Assembly (NCBI RefSeq): GCF_009455635.1
Contig: NZ_QPER01000001.1
Span: forward strand, 4,526,001-4,590,000
Length of the DNA stretch: 64,000 nucleotides
Source of the DNA: Paraburkholderia agricolaris
GTDB lineage: Bacteria > Pseudomonadota > Gammaproteobacteria > Burkholderiales > Burkholderiaceae
Reading direction: 5' to 3'
Made by a program: the position numbers and the translations under genes. Below, piece by piece: positions 53,571-62,308 of this stretch. The notes beneath the pieces were generated by a model, which was given only the letters and a program-made list of their open reading frames with translations, made no database searches and was not told the origin of the DNA. Positions within the stretch are counted from its first letter, which is position 1. Each line of letters opens with the position of its first letter.

Positions 53571-55220
53571 TCAAGCCGCCACGCCGGCGACGCCAGGCGA
53601 TGCCATCGCGGGCGCCGTTTGCCCCTCGCGCCGGCTCGCCGCGATCAGTTCGGCAGCACGCTCGCCGATCATCACGGTCGGCGAATTCGTGTTGCCGCCG
53701 ATCAGCGTCGGCATCACGGACGCATCGACGATCCGCAGCCCCGTCACGCCGCGCACCCGCAACTGCGGATCGACCACCGATTGCGCATCGCCGCCCATCC
53801 GGCACGTCGCCACCGGGTGATAGATCGTGTCGGCATGCTCGGCGATGGTCTGCCGCAACGACTCCTCGGTCTGGCCTGAATGTGTGTACAGCTCCTTGCC
53901 GCCGTGCAGCGCCAGCGAGGGCGCGTCGAGAATGCGCCGCGCCATCTGCGCGCCTTCCACCAGTAGATCGAGATCGCGTGAGTCGCTGAAAAACCGCGGG
54001 TCGATCACCGGCGCGGTGCGCGCGTCGGCACTCGCGAGCGTCACCGTGCCGCGGCTATACGGCCGCAACACGCACACGTGCAGCGAATAGCCGTGGCCCC
54101 AGTGCATATGGCGGTTATGGTCGTCGACAATCGCCGCGCAGAAATGAAGTTGCAGGTCTGGGCGATCGAGCGTCGGGCGGCTCTTCAGGAAACCGCCGGC
54201 TTCGGCGACGTTGCTCGACAGCATGCCGGTTCCATGCCGCATGAAGGTCACAAATTGCGGCAGCATCCGCGCGATGCCGCGAATCGAAAAGCCGGTCGGT
54301 TCAATCGACGACACCCGCTTGTTGATCGTGAAGTCGACGTGGTCGATCAGGTTCTGCCCGACCTCAGGCGCGTCATGCAGTACGGTTATGCCAAGCGATT
54401 GCAGATGCGCCGCCGGGCCGATCCCCGAACACATCAGCAATTGAGGTGAATTGAAGGCACCCGCCGCCAGCACGACTTCGGCTCGCGCTTCCAGTGTTTC
54501 CGTGCGGCCGCCTCGCACGATTTCTACGCCGCTTGCGCGTTTGCCGTCGAAAGTGACGCGCAGCACTGTCGCATCGGCGATGGTATGGAGATTGGGGCGC
54601 TCACGATCGTAGACATAGGCGCGCGCGACGCTGCAGCGTCGTCCGTCGCGCTGCGTCACCTGATAGAAACCCACCCCTTCCTGATCCGCGCCGTTGAAGT
54701 CGCTATTCGGTTTGTAACCGGCCTCCATCGCGGCCTGCACGAAACGCTTCGAAAACGGATTGCGGTAACGCAGATCGGACACCGTCAACGGACCGTCGGC
54801 GCCGTGCCACGCATCGCCGCCACGCTCGTTGCCCTCGGCGCGGCGGAAATACGGCAGCACCTCGGCCCACGACCAGCCTTCGCAGCCGAGTTGCGCCCAT
54901 TCGTCGTAATCGAGCGGATGGCCGCGCGTATAGATCATCGCGTTGATCGCGCTCGACCCGCCAAAGCCGCGCCCGCGCGGCTGATAGCCCTGACGGCCGG
55001 CGAGCCCCGGCTGGGGCGTCGTCAGATAGCCGTAGTTGGTCTTGAGTTTGTGCGGCACGACGGCCGCCACGCCCACCGGCATGTTCACGAACAGATTGCG
55101 GTCCGTATGCGGGCCGGCTTCGATCAGGGCGATCGTGGCGTCCGGGCAGCTGTCCGCCAGACGGCTCGCGAGCGAACAGCCGCCCGAGCCCGCACCGACG
55201 ATGATGTAGTCGTATTGCAT
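53571..55220 (-). CDS. GMC-family oxidoreductase (choline/alcohol dehydrogenase-like)
   Basis: A 549-residue FAD enzyme starting MQYDYIIVGAGSGGCSLASRLADS, with the second GMC signature VLAAGAFNSPQLLMCSGIGPA and the C-terminal catalytic region HPVATCRMGGDAQSVVDPQLRVRG then SNMPTLIGGNTNSPTVMIGE-like NTNSPTVMIGERAAELI. It resembles BetA-type and other primary-alcohol dehydrogenases. An AGGAGG ribosome-binding site precedes the ATG at 55220. It is divergent from aidB; the substrate is not determined. Confidence 0.88.
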   Translation of the reverse strand: MQYDYIIVGAGSGGCSLASRLADSCPDATIALIEAGPHTDRNLFVNMPVGVAAVVPHKLKTNYGYLTTPQPGLAGRQGYQPRGRGFGGSSAINAMIYTRGHPLDYDEWAQLGCEGWSWAEVLPYFRRAEGNERGGDAWHGADGPLTVSDLRYRNPFSKRFVQAAMEAGYKPNSDFNGADQEGVGFYQVTQRDGRRCSVARAYVYDRERPNLHTIADATVLRVTFDGKRASGVEIVRGGRTETLEARAEVVLAAGAFNSPQLLMCSGIGPAAHLQSLGITVLHDAPEVGQNLIDHVDFTINKRVSSIEPTGFSIRGIARMLPQFVTFMRHGTGMLSSNVAEAGGFLKSRPTLDRPDLQLHFCAAIVDDHNRHMHWGHGYSLHVCVLRPYSRGTVTLASADARTAPVIDPRFFSDSRDLDLLVEGAQMARRILDAPSLALHGGKELYTHSGQTEESLRQTIAEHADTIYHPVATCRMGGDAQSVVDPQLRVRGVTGLRIVDASVMPTLIGGNTNSPTVMIGERAAELIAASRREGQTAPAMASPGVAGVAA

Positions 55221-55528
55221 CCGCGCCTCCTGTTGGGGCCGCATTGCTGGCGGCTCCTGTCTCGTGCACACTTGTCTACGTGTGTTTCATCGGCATTGTA
55301 GGGAGCGTTCGGGCGCGACGGCGGGTTCGTGTCAGAGCGATCCCTCTAAACGAAAGGCCGCCCGCGACCCTATGATGAAAGACGCGCATGCGCCCGCCAG
55401 GCAGCTGCGCACGGCATTCAAACACGGCGCCCCGCGCGCCGTCCTCTGAGCGTGCGGCACGACACGCCGCGATAAAACAGCCCGCTGTCGCAGAGCGACG
55501 GCGCGCATCCGGTGAACGGAGACAGCAG
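55221..55528. other. Divergent promoter region between GMC oxidoreductase and aidB
   Basis: A 308-bp gap without a credible gene. It should hold promoters for both divergent genes. A CACAC...GTGTG pair spaced by eight bases lies near 55266-55283. I see no other clear operator. Confidence 0.45.
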
Positions 55529-57214
55529 ATGGAACGGCATAGCTTCGGCCCCACCCACGACGTGACAAATCAGGCCCCTCCGCTCGCGGACTACAACCTG
55601 TTTTCGAGCGACGTGGCGTTGTCCGCCGCCCTCGAACGCGATGGGGCCGCGTGGCATCGCGAGGCGTTGCAGCGGCACGGCGCGGCACTCACCACATCCG
55701 AGACACTCGCGCTCGCCGAACTGGCCAACCGCCACACACCCGAACTGTTCACGCACAGCCCACGTGGCGAACGCATCGACGTGCTCGAGTTTCATCCTTC
55801 GTGGCATACGCTGCTGTCGCTGTTGCGTCGTGAAGGCCTGCATGCGCTGCCGTTTTCGGATCCACAACCCGGCGCGATGGTCGCACGCTGCGCCGGCTAC
55901 TTCCTGCATGCCCAACTCGAATCAGGCTCGCTCTGCCCGCTGACGATGACCTTCGCCAGCATCCCCGTTCTGCAACGCGAACCCGCGTTGTTCGACACGT
56001 TGCGCGACAAGCTCTACGCCCGCGAACACGATCCCCGCGACGTGCCGCTCACGCAGAAAAATTCGGCGATGATCGGCATGGGGATGACCGAAAAACAGGG
56101 CGGCTCGGACGTGCGCAGCAACCAGACCCGTGCCTACGCCACCCGCGGTAGCGGCCGTGGCGCCGAATACCGCCTGGTCGGCCACAAATGGTTTTTCTCC
56201 GCGCCGCAATGCGACGCGCATCTGGTGCTCGCCCGCACCGACGATCACGAAGGGCTCTCCTGCTTCTTCGTGCCGCGCTTCGCGCCGGACGGCAGCAAGA
56301 ACGCAGTGCAGATCCAGCGTCTGAAAGACAAACTCGGCAACCGTTCGAATGCCAGCAGCGAGGTCGAATTCTTCGATGCGTTCGGCATCATGATTGGCGA
56401 CGAAGGCCGCGGCGTGCCGACCATCATCGAAATGGCGAACTACACGCGGCTCGATTGCGTGATCGGCAGCGCGGCGTTGATGCGCGCGGCGCTGGTGCAG
56501 GCAATTCACCATGCGCGGCATCGCAGCGCCTTCGGGCGGCATCTGGCCGATCAGCCGCTGATGCGTAACGTGCTCGCCGACCTGGCATTGGAATCGGAAG
56601 CCGCGACAGTCCTGTTCATGCGGCTCGCGCGCGCTTTCGAAGCGTCGGCGGAGGCGTCGTCGGCCGCGCCCGCCGAGCGCGCATGGCGCCGGATCGTCAC
56701 GCCGGCCGCGAAATACTGGGTCTGCAAGCGCGCGCTGGAATTCACCGGCGAGGCAATGGAAGTATGGGGCGGCAACGGCTACGTCGAAACCGGCCCGATG
56801 GCGCGCTTCTATCGTGAAGCACCCGTGAATTCGATCTGGGAAGGCTCGGGCAACGTGATGTGTCTCGACGTGCTGCGCGCCATGGAGCGCGAGCCCGACG
56901 CGGCGCAAGCCCTGTTCGCCGCGTGGCAAGCGGATGCGCACGGTCACCCCGCTTTGAGCGCCGCACTCGGCAAGCTCGCGACCACGCTCAGCGGCCCCGC
57001 CGAACATCGCGAAGGCTCCGCGCGACGGATCGCGCAGCAGATCGTGCTGATCGCGCAAGCCACCTTGCTGCTCAAGCATGCGCCGGCGGAAGTCGCCGAG
57101 GCTTTCATCGCAACACGTCTCGGCGATGGCTGCGGCGAGAGCGGCCGTGTGTACGGCACGCTGCCGGTGACGTTCGACCACGCGGCAATCATCGCAAGGG
57201 CATTTCCCGCCTGA
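55529..57214 (+). CDS. aidB: AidB-type acyl-CoA dehydrogenase
   Basis: A 561-residue flavoprotein of the acyl-CoA dehydrogenase fold, starting ERHSFGPTHDVTNQAPPLADYNLF, the AidB beginning, with MGMTEKQGGSDVRSNQTRA and VWGGNGYVETGPMARFYREAPVNSIWEGSGNVMCLDVLRA, both typical of AidB rather than metabolic dehydrogenases. In E. coli AidB is part of the alkylation-damage (Ada) response and binds DNA. The ATG at 55529 follows GGAGACAGC. No ada or alkB gene is in the window. Confidence 0.88.
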   Translation: MERHSFGPTHDVTNQAPPLADYNLFSSDVALSAALERDGAAWHREALQRHGAALTTSETLALAELANRHTPELFTHSPRGERIDVLEFHPSWHTLLSLLRREGLHALPFSDPQPGAMVARCAGYFLHAQLESGSLCPLTMTFASIPVLQREPALFDTLRDKLYAREHDPRDVPLTQKNSAMIGMGMTEKQGGSDVRSNQTRAYATRGSGRGAEYRLVGHKWFFSAPQCDAHLVLARTDDHEGLSCFFVPRFAPDGSKNAVQIQRLKDKLGNRSNASSEVEFFDAFGIMIGDEGRGVPTIIEMANYTRLDCVIGSAALMRAALVQAIHHARHRSAFGRHLADQPLMRNVLADLALESEAATVLFMRLARAFEASAEASSAAPAERAWRRIVTPAAKYWVCKRALEFTGEAMEVWGGNGYVETGPMARFYREAPVNSIWEGSGNVMCLDVLRAMEREPDAAQALFAAWQADAHGHPALSAALGKLATTLSGPAEHREGSARRIAQQIVLIAQATLLLKHAPAEVAEAFIATRLGDGCGESGRVYGTLPVTFDHAAIIARAFPA

Positions 57215-57302
57215 AGCGAAGCGGACCGCCCGGCACTAAATCGACAACACATCAATAAGCGCGACTCAACGCGCACCGTTATCCATCAGGGAGTGGACAT
57301 CC

Positions 57303-58721
57303 ATGAAGAACGATTTACCCGAAGTCGCCGCGCTCGAAGCGCTGCTACGCGATCAACGTCATGCGTATTTGCGCGCGCCGTATCCGTCGTGGGAAACCCG
57401 TGCGGGACATCTGAAAGCGCTGCGCAAAGTCATGCTCGACAATCGCGATGCACTAGCCGACGCGATGAGTGCCGACTTCGGCAATCGCGCGAAACAGGAA
57501 GTGCTGCTCGCGGAATTCCTGCTGGTGAAAGAGGAAATCGACGCCGCGCTCAAACACGGCAAACGCTGGATGAAAGCGCAACGCCGCAGCACCAGCAAAT
57601 GGCTGATGCCGGCGCGCGCGAAAGTCGTGCCGCAGCCGCTCGGCGTGATCGGCATCATCGTGCCGTGGAACTATCCGGTGCTGCTCGCCGCCGGTCCGCT
57701 GATCAGCGCACTGACGGCCGGCAATCGCGCCATCATCAAGATGTCCGAATTGACGCCGCGCACCTCGGCGCTGTTCGAGCAACTGATCGGCCAGACCTTC
57801 GCTCGCGAACACGTCGCCGTGGTGAACGGCGACGCCGCATTCGCCGCCGCGTTCAGCTCGCAACCGTTCGACCACCTGCTGTTCACCGGTTCGACCAAAA
57901 TCGGCCATGAAGTGATGCGCGCCGCCGCAGAACATCTGACACCGGTCACGCTCGAACTCGGCGGCAAATCGCCGGCCATCATCGGTCAGCACGCGCGCTT
58001 CGACAACGCGGTGGACAACCTCATCGCCGGTAAAACGCTCAACGCGGGCCAGACCTGCGTCGCGCCGGACTATGTGCTGGTGCCGCGTGGCAAGGAGCAG
58101 GCGTTCATTGAACGGGCGCGCACGCGAATGGCGAAGGTGTACCCCGATTTCGCGCACAATCTCGACTACACATCGATCATTTCAGAGCGGCACTTTGCGC
58201 GCTTGCAGCGCCTTGCCGACGAAGCACAGGCCGCCGGCGCGCAACTGCACACGCTCACCGACAGCACCCCGGACGAGGCAAGCCGCCGCTTCCCGCTGAT
58301 CGCCGTCACGAATGCCCCGGATGAAAGCGCGCTGATGCAGGAGGAAATCTTCGGCCCGCTGCTGCCGATCGTCTCGTACGACACGCTCGACGACGCGATC
58401 GCGTGGATCAACGCGCGTCCGCGTCCGCTCGCGCTGTATCTCTACGCCGACGACAGCGCGACGATCGAACGCGTCACACGCGACACCATCGCGGGCGGCA
58501 TGGCGATCAACGAAACGCTCATGCATCTGGCGTGCGAAAGCCTGCCGTTTGGCGGCGTCGGTGCAAGCGGGATGGGGGCGTATCACGGTTACGAAGGCTT
58601 CGTGAACTTCTCGAAGATGAAGCCGGTGCTGACGCAAGCGCGCCTGAATGCGCGCGGCTGGATCTCGCCGCCGTACGGCAAGCGGGTGAACGCGCTGCTG
58701 AAGTTGATGCTGCGGTTTTGA
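57303..58721 (+). CDS. Aldehyde dehydrogenase, coniferyl-aldehyde-dehydrogenase type
   Basis: A 472-residue NAD-dependent aldehyde dehydrogenase: NAD-contact segment VIGIIVPWNYPVLLA, TLELGGKSPAII with the catalytic Glu, and the catalytic Cys in LNAGQTCVAPDYVLV. The N-terminal region (LLRDQRHAYLRAPYPSWETRAGHLKAL) and length match coniferyl aldehyde dehydrogenases (CalB) that oxidise aromatic or medium-chain aldehydes. It follows aidB by 88 bp on the same strand and may be cotranscribed; an aldehyde made by the neighbouring GMC enzyme would be a natural substrate, which is inference. Confidence 0.87.
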   Translation: MKNDLPEVAALEALLRDQRHAYLRAPYPSWETRAGHLKALRKVMLDNRDALADAMSADFGNRAKQEVLLAEFLLVKEEIDAALKHGKRWMKAQRRSTSKWLMPARAKVVPQPLGVIGIIVPWNYPVLLAAGPLISALTAGNRAIIKMSELTPRTSALFEQLIGQTFAREHVAVVNGDAAFAAAFSSQPFDHLLFTGSTKIGHEVMRAAAEHLTPVTLELGGKSPAIIGQHARFDNAVDNLIAGKTLNAGQTCVAPDYVLVPRGKEQAFIERARTRMAKVYPDFAHNLDYTSIISERHFARLQRLADEAQAAGAQLHTLTDSTPDEASRRFPLIAVTNAPDESALMQEEIFGPLLPIVSYDTLDDAIAWINARPRPLALYLYADDSATIERVTRDTIAGGMAINETLMHLACESLPFGGVGASGMGAYHGYEGFVNFSKMKPVLTQARLNARGWISPPYGKRVNALLKLMLRF

Positions 58722-58723
58722 TA

Positions 58724-58806
58724 GGCCGGCTATCCGGGCGACGGGCGGCCGGGGCCGGCTATCCGGGCGACGGGCGGCCGAGGCCGGCCATCCGGGGGCC
58801 GGTCTC
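58724..58806. repeat. 29-bp tandem repeat between convergent genes
   Basis: A GC-rich unit beginning GGCCGGCTATCCGGG repeats at 58724, 58753 and 58782, a 29-bp period, with the third copy partial and altered. It lies immediately after the aldehyde dehydrogenase stop and before the convergent FlhB-like gene. Copies can form GGCCGG/CCGGCC hairpins, so it could serve as a bidirectional transcription end. Confidence 0.75.
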
Positions 58807-58824
58807 AGCCCCGCGGCCTGCGCC

Positions 58825-59190
58825 TCAGCGCCTGGACGCTCCGCCAGAAACATCCGCTATGTCCGTCGCGACCACATCGGTCACGTCATGCACGGCAGCG
58901 GCTCCACCTTCGGGTTCATTCTCGGCACCGCTTTCCAGCCGATGCAGCCAGGCGAGCAACTCCGCCACCGCCTGATAAAGCTGCGGCGGAATCCGCGTAT
59001 CGAGATCGACCTGCATCAGCAACGAGACCATTTCCGGCGCCTCGTGCACATATAGACCGGCCTCCTTGGCGCGCTGCACGATCATCTCGGCCAGCATGCC
59101 GTAGCCTTTGGCGACGACGCGCGGCGCGGGATCGTTGCCTTGTGCGTCGTAGACGAGCGCGGCCGCGCTGCGGCGATGTTTGCGGCTCAT
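58825..59190 (-). CDS. fhlB: Orphan FlhB C-terminal-domain protein
   Basis: A 121-residue soluble protein equal to the cytoplasmic C-terminal domain of the flagellar export switch FlhB (EscU/YscU/HrcU family). The segment AAALVYDAQGNDPAPRVVAKGYGMLAEMIVQRAKEAGLYVHEAPEMVSLL matches that domain, but the autocleavage NPTH site is replaced by NDPAP, so it cannot self-cleave in the same way. It overlaps the fliK stop by one base (TGATG), so it is coupled to fliK and likely helps hook-length/substrate switching. Confidence 0.85.
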   Translation of the reverse strand: MSRKHRRSAAALVYDAQGNDPAPRVVAKGYGMLAEMIVQRAKEAGLYVHEAPEMVSLLMQVDLDTRIPPQLYQAVAELLAWLHRLESGAENEPEGGAAAVHDVTDVVATDIADVSGGASRR

Positions 59191-60599
59191 CACATATCCC
59201 AATCGAAATCGTCGAGCGGCGCGGCGGACGAGCGGCCAACACGCCCCGCGCGATGCCCCGCCGACGCCTTGTCAGCCGCCGAGGCCGCAGATGCCACCGA
59301 CGCCGAGCGCGCATACGCAGACGCCGCCGCCTGTCCTGCGGCCGCGGCGCCTGCCGCGGTAGCCGGCATGCCGCCGCCGATCTCGCGAATCGTCAGTCCA
59401 TGCAATTCGATGCCTGCCGCAGCGAGCCGTTGACGAAAATCCTCACCCTGCATGGACAATCGCGCCGCGCCAACCGGACTCGCCTGCACGCGCGCGACCA
59501 GCCGCGAGCCGGTCAGCGTCAGGTCGGCATCGACGGTACCGAGCGTCGGCAGCGACAGCGTCAGCCGCGTGCGCCACGGTTGATCGTCCTCGCTCGCCAT
59601 GCCGCCGCCGCTGCGATCCCACTCATCGCCTTCCTGCTCGATGGTCCAGTCGAGCTTGGCGCCCGGCCATGCTTCGCCGGTCCAGCGGAATTGTCCGGTA
59701 GCGAGCAGATCGAGTTGCTGGCGCACCAACGGCACGGTCGCGGGATGAACCGCGGCTGCCATCGATTGTGTGTTTTGCGACGACCCGCCGTCGTCCAGCG
59801 GCGTCGCGGCACCGCGTAAGCTCGAATGCGCCGGCTGGCCGTTCAGGTCGGACAGCGAGCTCGCCAGCACTTCGCCCGCTACGAAACGCGCGGCCTGCGC
59901 GGTCTGGATCGACGGCATCCGGCCTGCCGCGTTGCCGTCCGGCGCACCGTTGGCCGGGCCGTTGGGCGCACCGCCCGTGCCCTGCCGGGGTGCCGCATTG
60001 GAAGACGGAGCCTGCTCGGCGTCGCTCGCCCAGTTGAGCGGCAGTTGCGCGGCGGCGGCCACCAGCTTGTTTTGCGCTTCGCCGGCCAGGGCGGCCGGCG
60101 TGCTTTGGCCGGCCAGCCATTGTGCGAGATGGGATTCGTAAAACAGGCCGCTTTCGCCGACCGTCTGTTCGAGCGCGGCGGCGAGCGCGGCGACCGGCAC
60201 CTGGGCCGCCGCGACATTGGCGGTGGCCGCGGTACCGGCAGTATTCGGATTCGCGGAGGAAGCAGCGGACGGAGCAGCCGTATCGAAGAGCGGCAAGCCA
60301 CCAGCCTCGATATCGAGCGCCGGAGCGGCCGGCCAGATCGGCGCCTGGCCGAGCACGGCCGGCGTCGCCTCGCCGCCAGAGTTCACGATCGCATTGAGCG
60401 TCAGCGCGACGGCGGACAGCGCGGTCTGGGCGGAAGCCGGTGGGGCCGCGGGAGGCGCGACAGGGGTGGTATTGAGAACTTCGGTATCGACGCCCGCAGC
60501 GCCAGTCTGCGAGGCCGTCGCACTGCCCGGCGCGAGATTGAGCAGACTGTCGACCCGGTTCGCGAGCAGCGAACTGACGACCGTGTCGATTCCGTTCAT
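59190..60599 (-). CDS. fliK: Flagellar hook-length control protein
   Basis: A 469-residue FliK: a long Ala/Thr/Gly/Gln-rich disordered N-terminal ruler (about 1-290) and a folded C-terminal Flg_hook domain (LRLSLPTLGTVDADLTLTGSRLVARVQASP then FRQRLAAAGIELHGLTIREIGGG). It measures hook length and signals FlhB to switch export from hook to filament subunits. It lies 81 bp from fliT on the same strand and is coupled to the orphan FlhB-like gene. Confidence 0.9.
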   Translation of the reverse strand: MNGIDTVVSSLLANRVDSLLNLAPGSATASQTGAAGVDTEVLNTTPVAPPAAPPASAQTALSAVALTLNAIVNSGGEATPAVLGQAPIWPAAPALDIEAGGLPLFDTAAPSAASSANPNTAGTAATANVAAAQVPVAALAAALEQTVGESGLFYESHLAQWLAGQSTPAALAGEAQNKLVAAAAQLPLNWASDAEQAPSSNAAPRQGTGGAPNGPANGAPDGNAAGRMPSIQTAQAARFVAGEVLASSLSDLNGQPAHSSLRGAATPLDDGGSSQNTQSMAAAVHPATVPLVRQQLDLLATGQFRWTGEAWPGAKLDWTIEQEGDEWDRSGGGMASEDDQPWRTRLTLSLPTLGTVDADLTLTGSRLVARVQASPVGAARLSMQGEDFRQRLAAAGIELHGLTIREIGGGMPATAAGAAAAGQAAASAYARSASVASAASAADKASAGHRAGRVGRSSAAPLDDFDWDM

Positions 60600-60680
60600 A
60601 CCGATTCCTTGGTCACATTGGCAGCGGCACGCTCAAATATAGTCGGACAGACTCAGGCAGCGTGTTGCCCGCGGGCACAC

Positions 60681-61007
60681 TCAGCGCGCCCCGTACAATT
60701 CCTTGAGCACACGAGTGGGCCGTCCGGCGAACAACGCCGACAGATTGGCCATGCGCGGATTCGCCAGATCGCGGATCGCCGCGTCGTCGGCCAGAATCTG
60801 ACGGATCAGCGTGTACTTGCGCAGACGCTCCGCATCGTCCAGCCTGACGCCGGTTTCCGCGTCTTTCAGCGCGTCAACCAGACTCCGATATTCCTCCTGC
60901 AAATGGACCAGATCGCTCCACAGGGCCCGCCGGGCAGCTGTCAGCATGCGGCGGGAAATCGCTGCAATCGCCTCGTAGCGGGCGAAATATTCTGCGTTCG
61001 ATGTCAT
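60681..61007 (-). CDS. fliT: Flagellar protein FliT (filament-cap chaperone)
   Basis: A 108-residue all-helical protein in the fliS-fliT position. The ATG at 61007 overlaps the fliS stop as ATGA. FliT proteins bind the cap protein FliD for export and modulate FlhDC in enterics. The sequence has low direct conservation; identification rests on size, helical pattern and gene order. Confidence 0.75.
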   Translation of the reverse strand: MTSNAEYFARYEAIAAISRRMLTAARRALWSDLVHLQEEYRSLVDALKDAETGVRLDDAERLRKYTLIRQILADDAAIRDLANPRMANLSALFAGRPTRVLKELYGAR

Positions 61008-61438
61008 CTCATGCTTTCCGCGGCCGGCTGGGCTGCCATCCGCGCGATCTCCGGGGCGATCCCGATCCATGCCTCTTCGAGTGTCGCCAGCAGGCCATCG
61101 ACCTCGACCAGCATCGCCTCGCTCTGTTTTATGTTGGCTTCGAGCAACCGGCGCGACATATAGGTATATAGCGCGTCCAACCGCTCTGCAATCTCGCCGC
61201 CCACCTCAAGGTTCAGCGATAGTTGCAGCCCGCTTTCGACGATCTGAATCGCCTTGCCGATCGCCTCACCACGAGCCGGCACATTGCCTTGCTGCACATG
61301 CATGCGCGCTTGCGCGATCGCCTGCCGGGCGCCCTGATACAACATCACGATCAGACGATGCGGACTCGCGCCCATCACCCCTGTCTCGACGCCGACGCGC
61401 GCATACGCGTTGGCTCCAGAGTGTCCTGGGGAAAACAT
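61004..61438 (-). CDS. fliS: Flagellin export chaperone FliS
   Basis: A 144-residue FliS: YARVGVETGVMGASPHRLIVMLYQGARQAIAQARMHV and LDALYTYMSRRLLEANIKQSEAMLVEVDGLLATLEEAW match the family. It binds the C-terminus of flagellin and prevents early polymerisation. The ATG at 61438 follows GGAGGAGCGCCG. A FliA-type promoter lies about 90 bp upstream, consistent with a late flagellar gene. Confidence 0.92.
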   Translation of the reverse strand: MFSPGHSGANAYARVGVETGVMGASPHRLIVMLYQGARQAIAQARMHVQQGNVPARGEAIGKAIQIVESGLQLSLNLEVGGEIAERLDALYTYMSRRLLEANIKQSEAMLVEVDGLLATLEEAWIGIAPEIARMAAQPAAESMR

Positions 61439-61524
61439 CGGCGCTCCTCCTCTCTTGCACTGCGGTTGGTCGTGGCTCCCCATCCGGGCACGTTGCCGCG
61501 CCCAGGACTTCTGCCTATACCTGG

Positions 61525-61552
61525 TTATCGGATAGGCAACGGGAAAGCTTTA
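61525..61552 (-). promoter_or_regulatory. Sigma-28 (FliA) type promoter for fliS-fliT
   Basis: On the minus strand TAAAGCTT is followed after 12 bases by TCCGATAA, close to the FliA consensus TAAAGTTT-N11-GCCGATAA (one base longer spacer, one -10 mismatch). It is the only clear element in the roughly 297-bp gap between fliE and fliS. Confidence 0.6.
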
Positions 61553-61735
61553 GGCCGGTGTAAGGAGGATTAAGGGGCCGATCGCGGCGACATCGTGCTG
61601 AACGCGGCAAGGCCGCCCGCCACGAGGCGCCTCGCGGGCGCGCCGAGCCGACTGTCCTGCCGTGCAAGCGCACAGCGTTGCATCCGGGGCACAGGCATTC
61701 GGGCGGGCGGAACAGCCCTGCCGCCCGAGTCGCAC

Positions 61736-62071
61736 TTACACCGACATCTGCATGATGTCGTTATAGGCCGACACCAGTTTGTTGCGCACCTGCAGCCCGA
61801 ACTGGAAGCCGACGTTGGCCTTCTGCATATCGACCATCACGTCGTTCAGCGAGACGTTGGACGCGCCGAGTTCGAACGCCTGCGATTCGCCGATCGCCTT
61901 GGTCTGATCGCCGCTGATCTTGTCCAATGACGCCTTCAGCGCCGAGGCGAACCCGCCGGCCGTAGCCGCGCCGGACTGGTCGGCCACCGGGCTGCTGCTG
62001 CCGGTCGCTTGCGCCGCCATCGACTGCATCTGTTGCAGTGCCGACGTGAGCGCGTTTACGGGCAAAGTCAT
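61736..62071 (-). CDS. fliE: Flagellar hook-basal body protein FliE
   Basis: A 111-residue FliE. The C-terminal signature [39 protein letters not shown] is typical of FliE, which links the MS ring to the rod. The ATG at 62071 follows GGAGAGAAC; the open frame to 62131 is not needed. It is divergent from fliF, as in many betaproteobacteria, with a 237-bp intergenic region that should hold promoters for both. Confidence 0.95.
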   Translation of the reverse strand: MTLPVNALTSALQQMQSMAAQATGSSSPVADQSGAATAGGFASALKASLDKISGDQTKAIGESQAFELGASNVSLNDVMVDMQKANVGFQFGLQVRNKLVSAYNDIMQMSV

Positions 62072-62308
62072 GTTCTCTCCAGGGAATGACGACCGGCATG
62101 CCGGAAACCGTACCGATCTGGACGAAAGCATAGCAGCGGGTCCTCAGGGAAAGCCCCGAAACTAGGGGGGAAACCCGGCTCTATTCAAGCAATCGGGTTG
62201 AGCGGCGCTGCGGATAATTTCAATCGTGAAAGTCTCTGTCCGTACGCCCGCCGACCCTCGGTGCGCTCAGGCGGCAGAACGCAAAGGCATCCCGGAGATA
62301 CCCGACGC

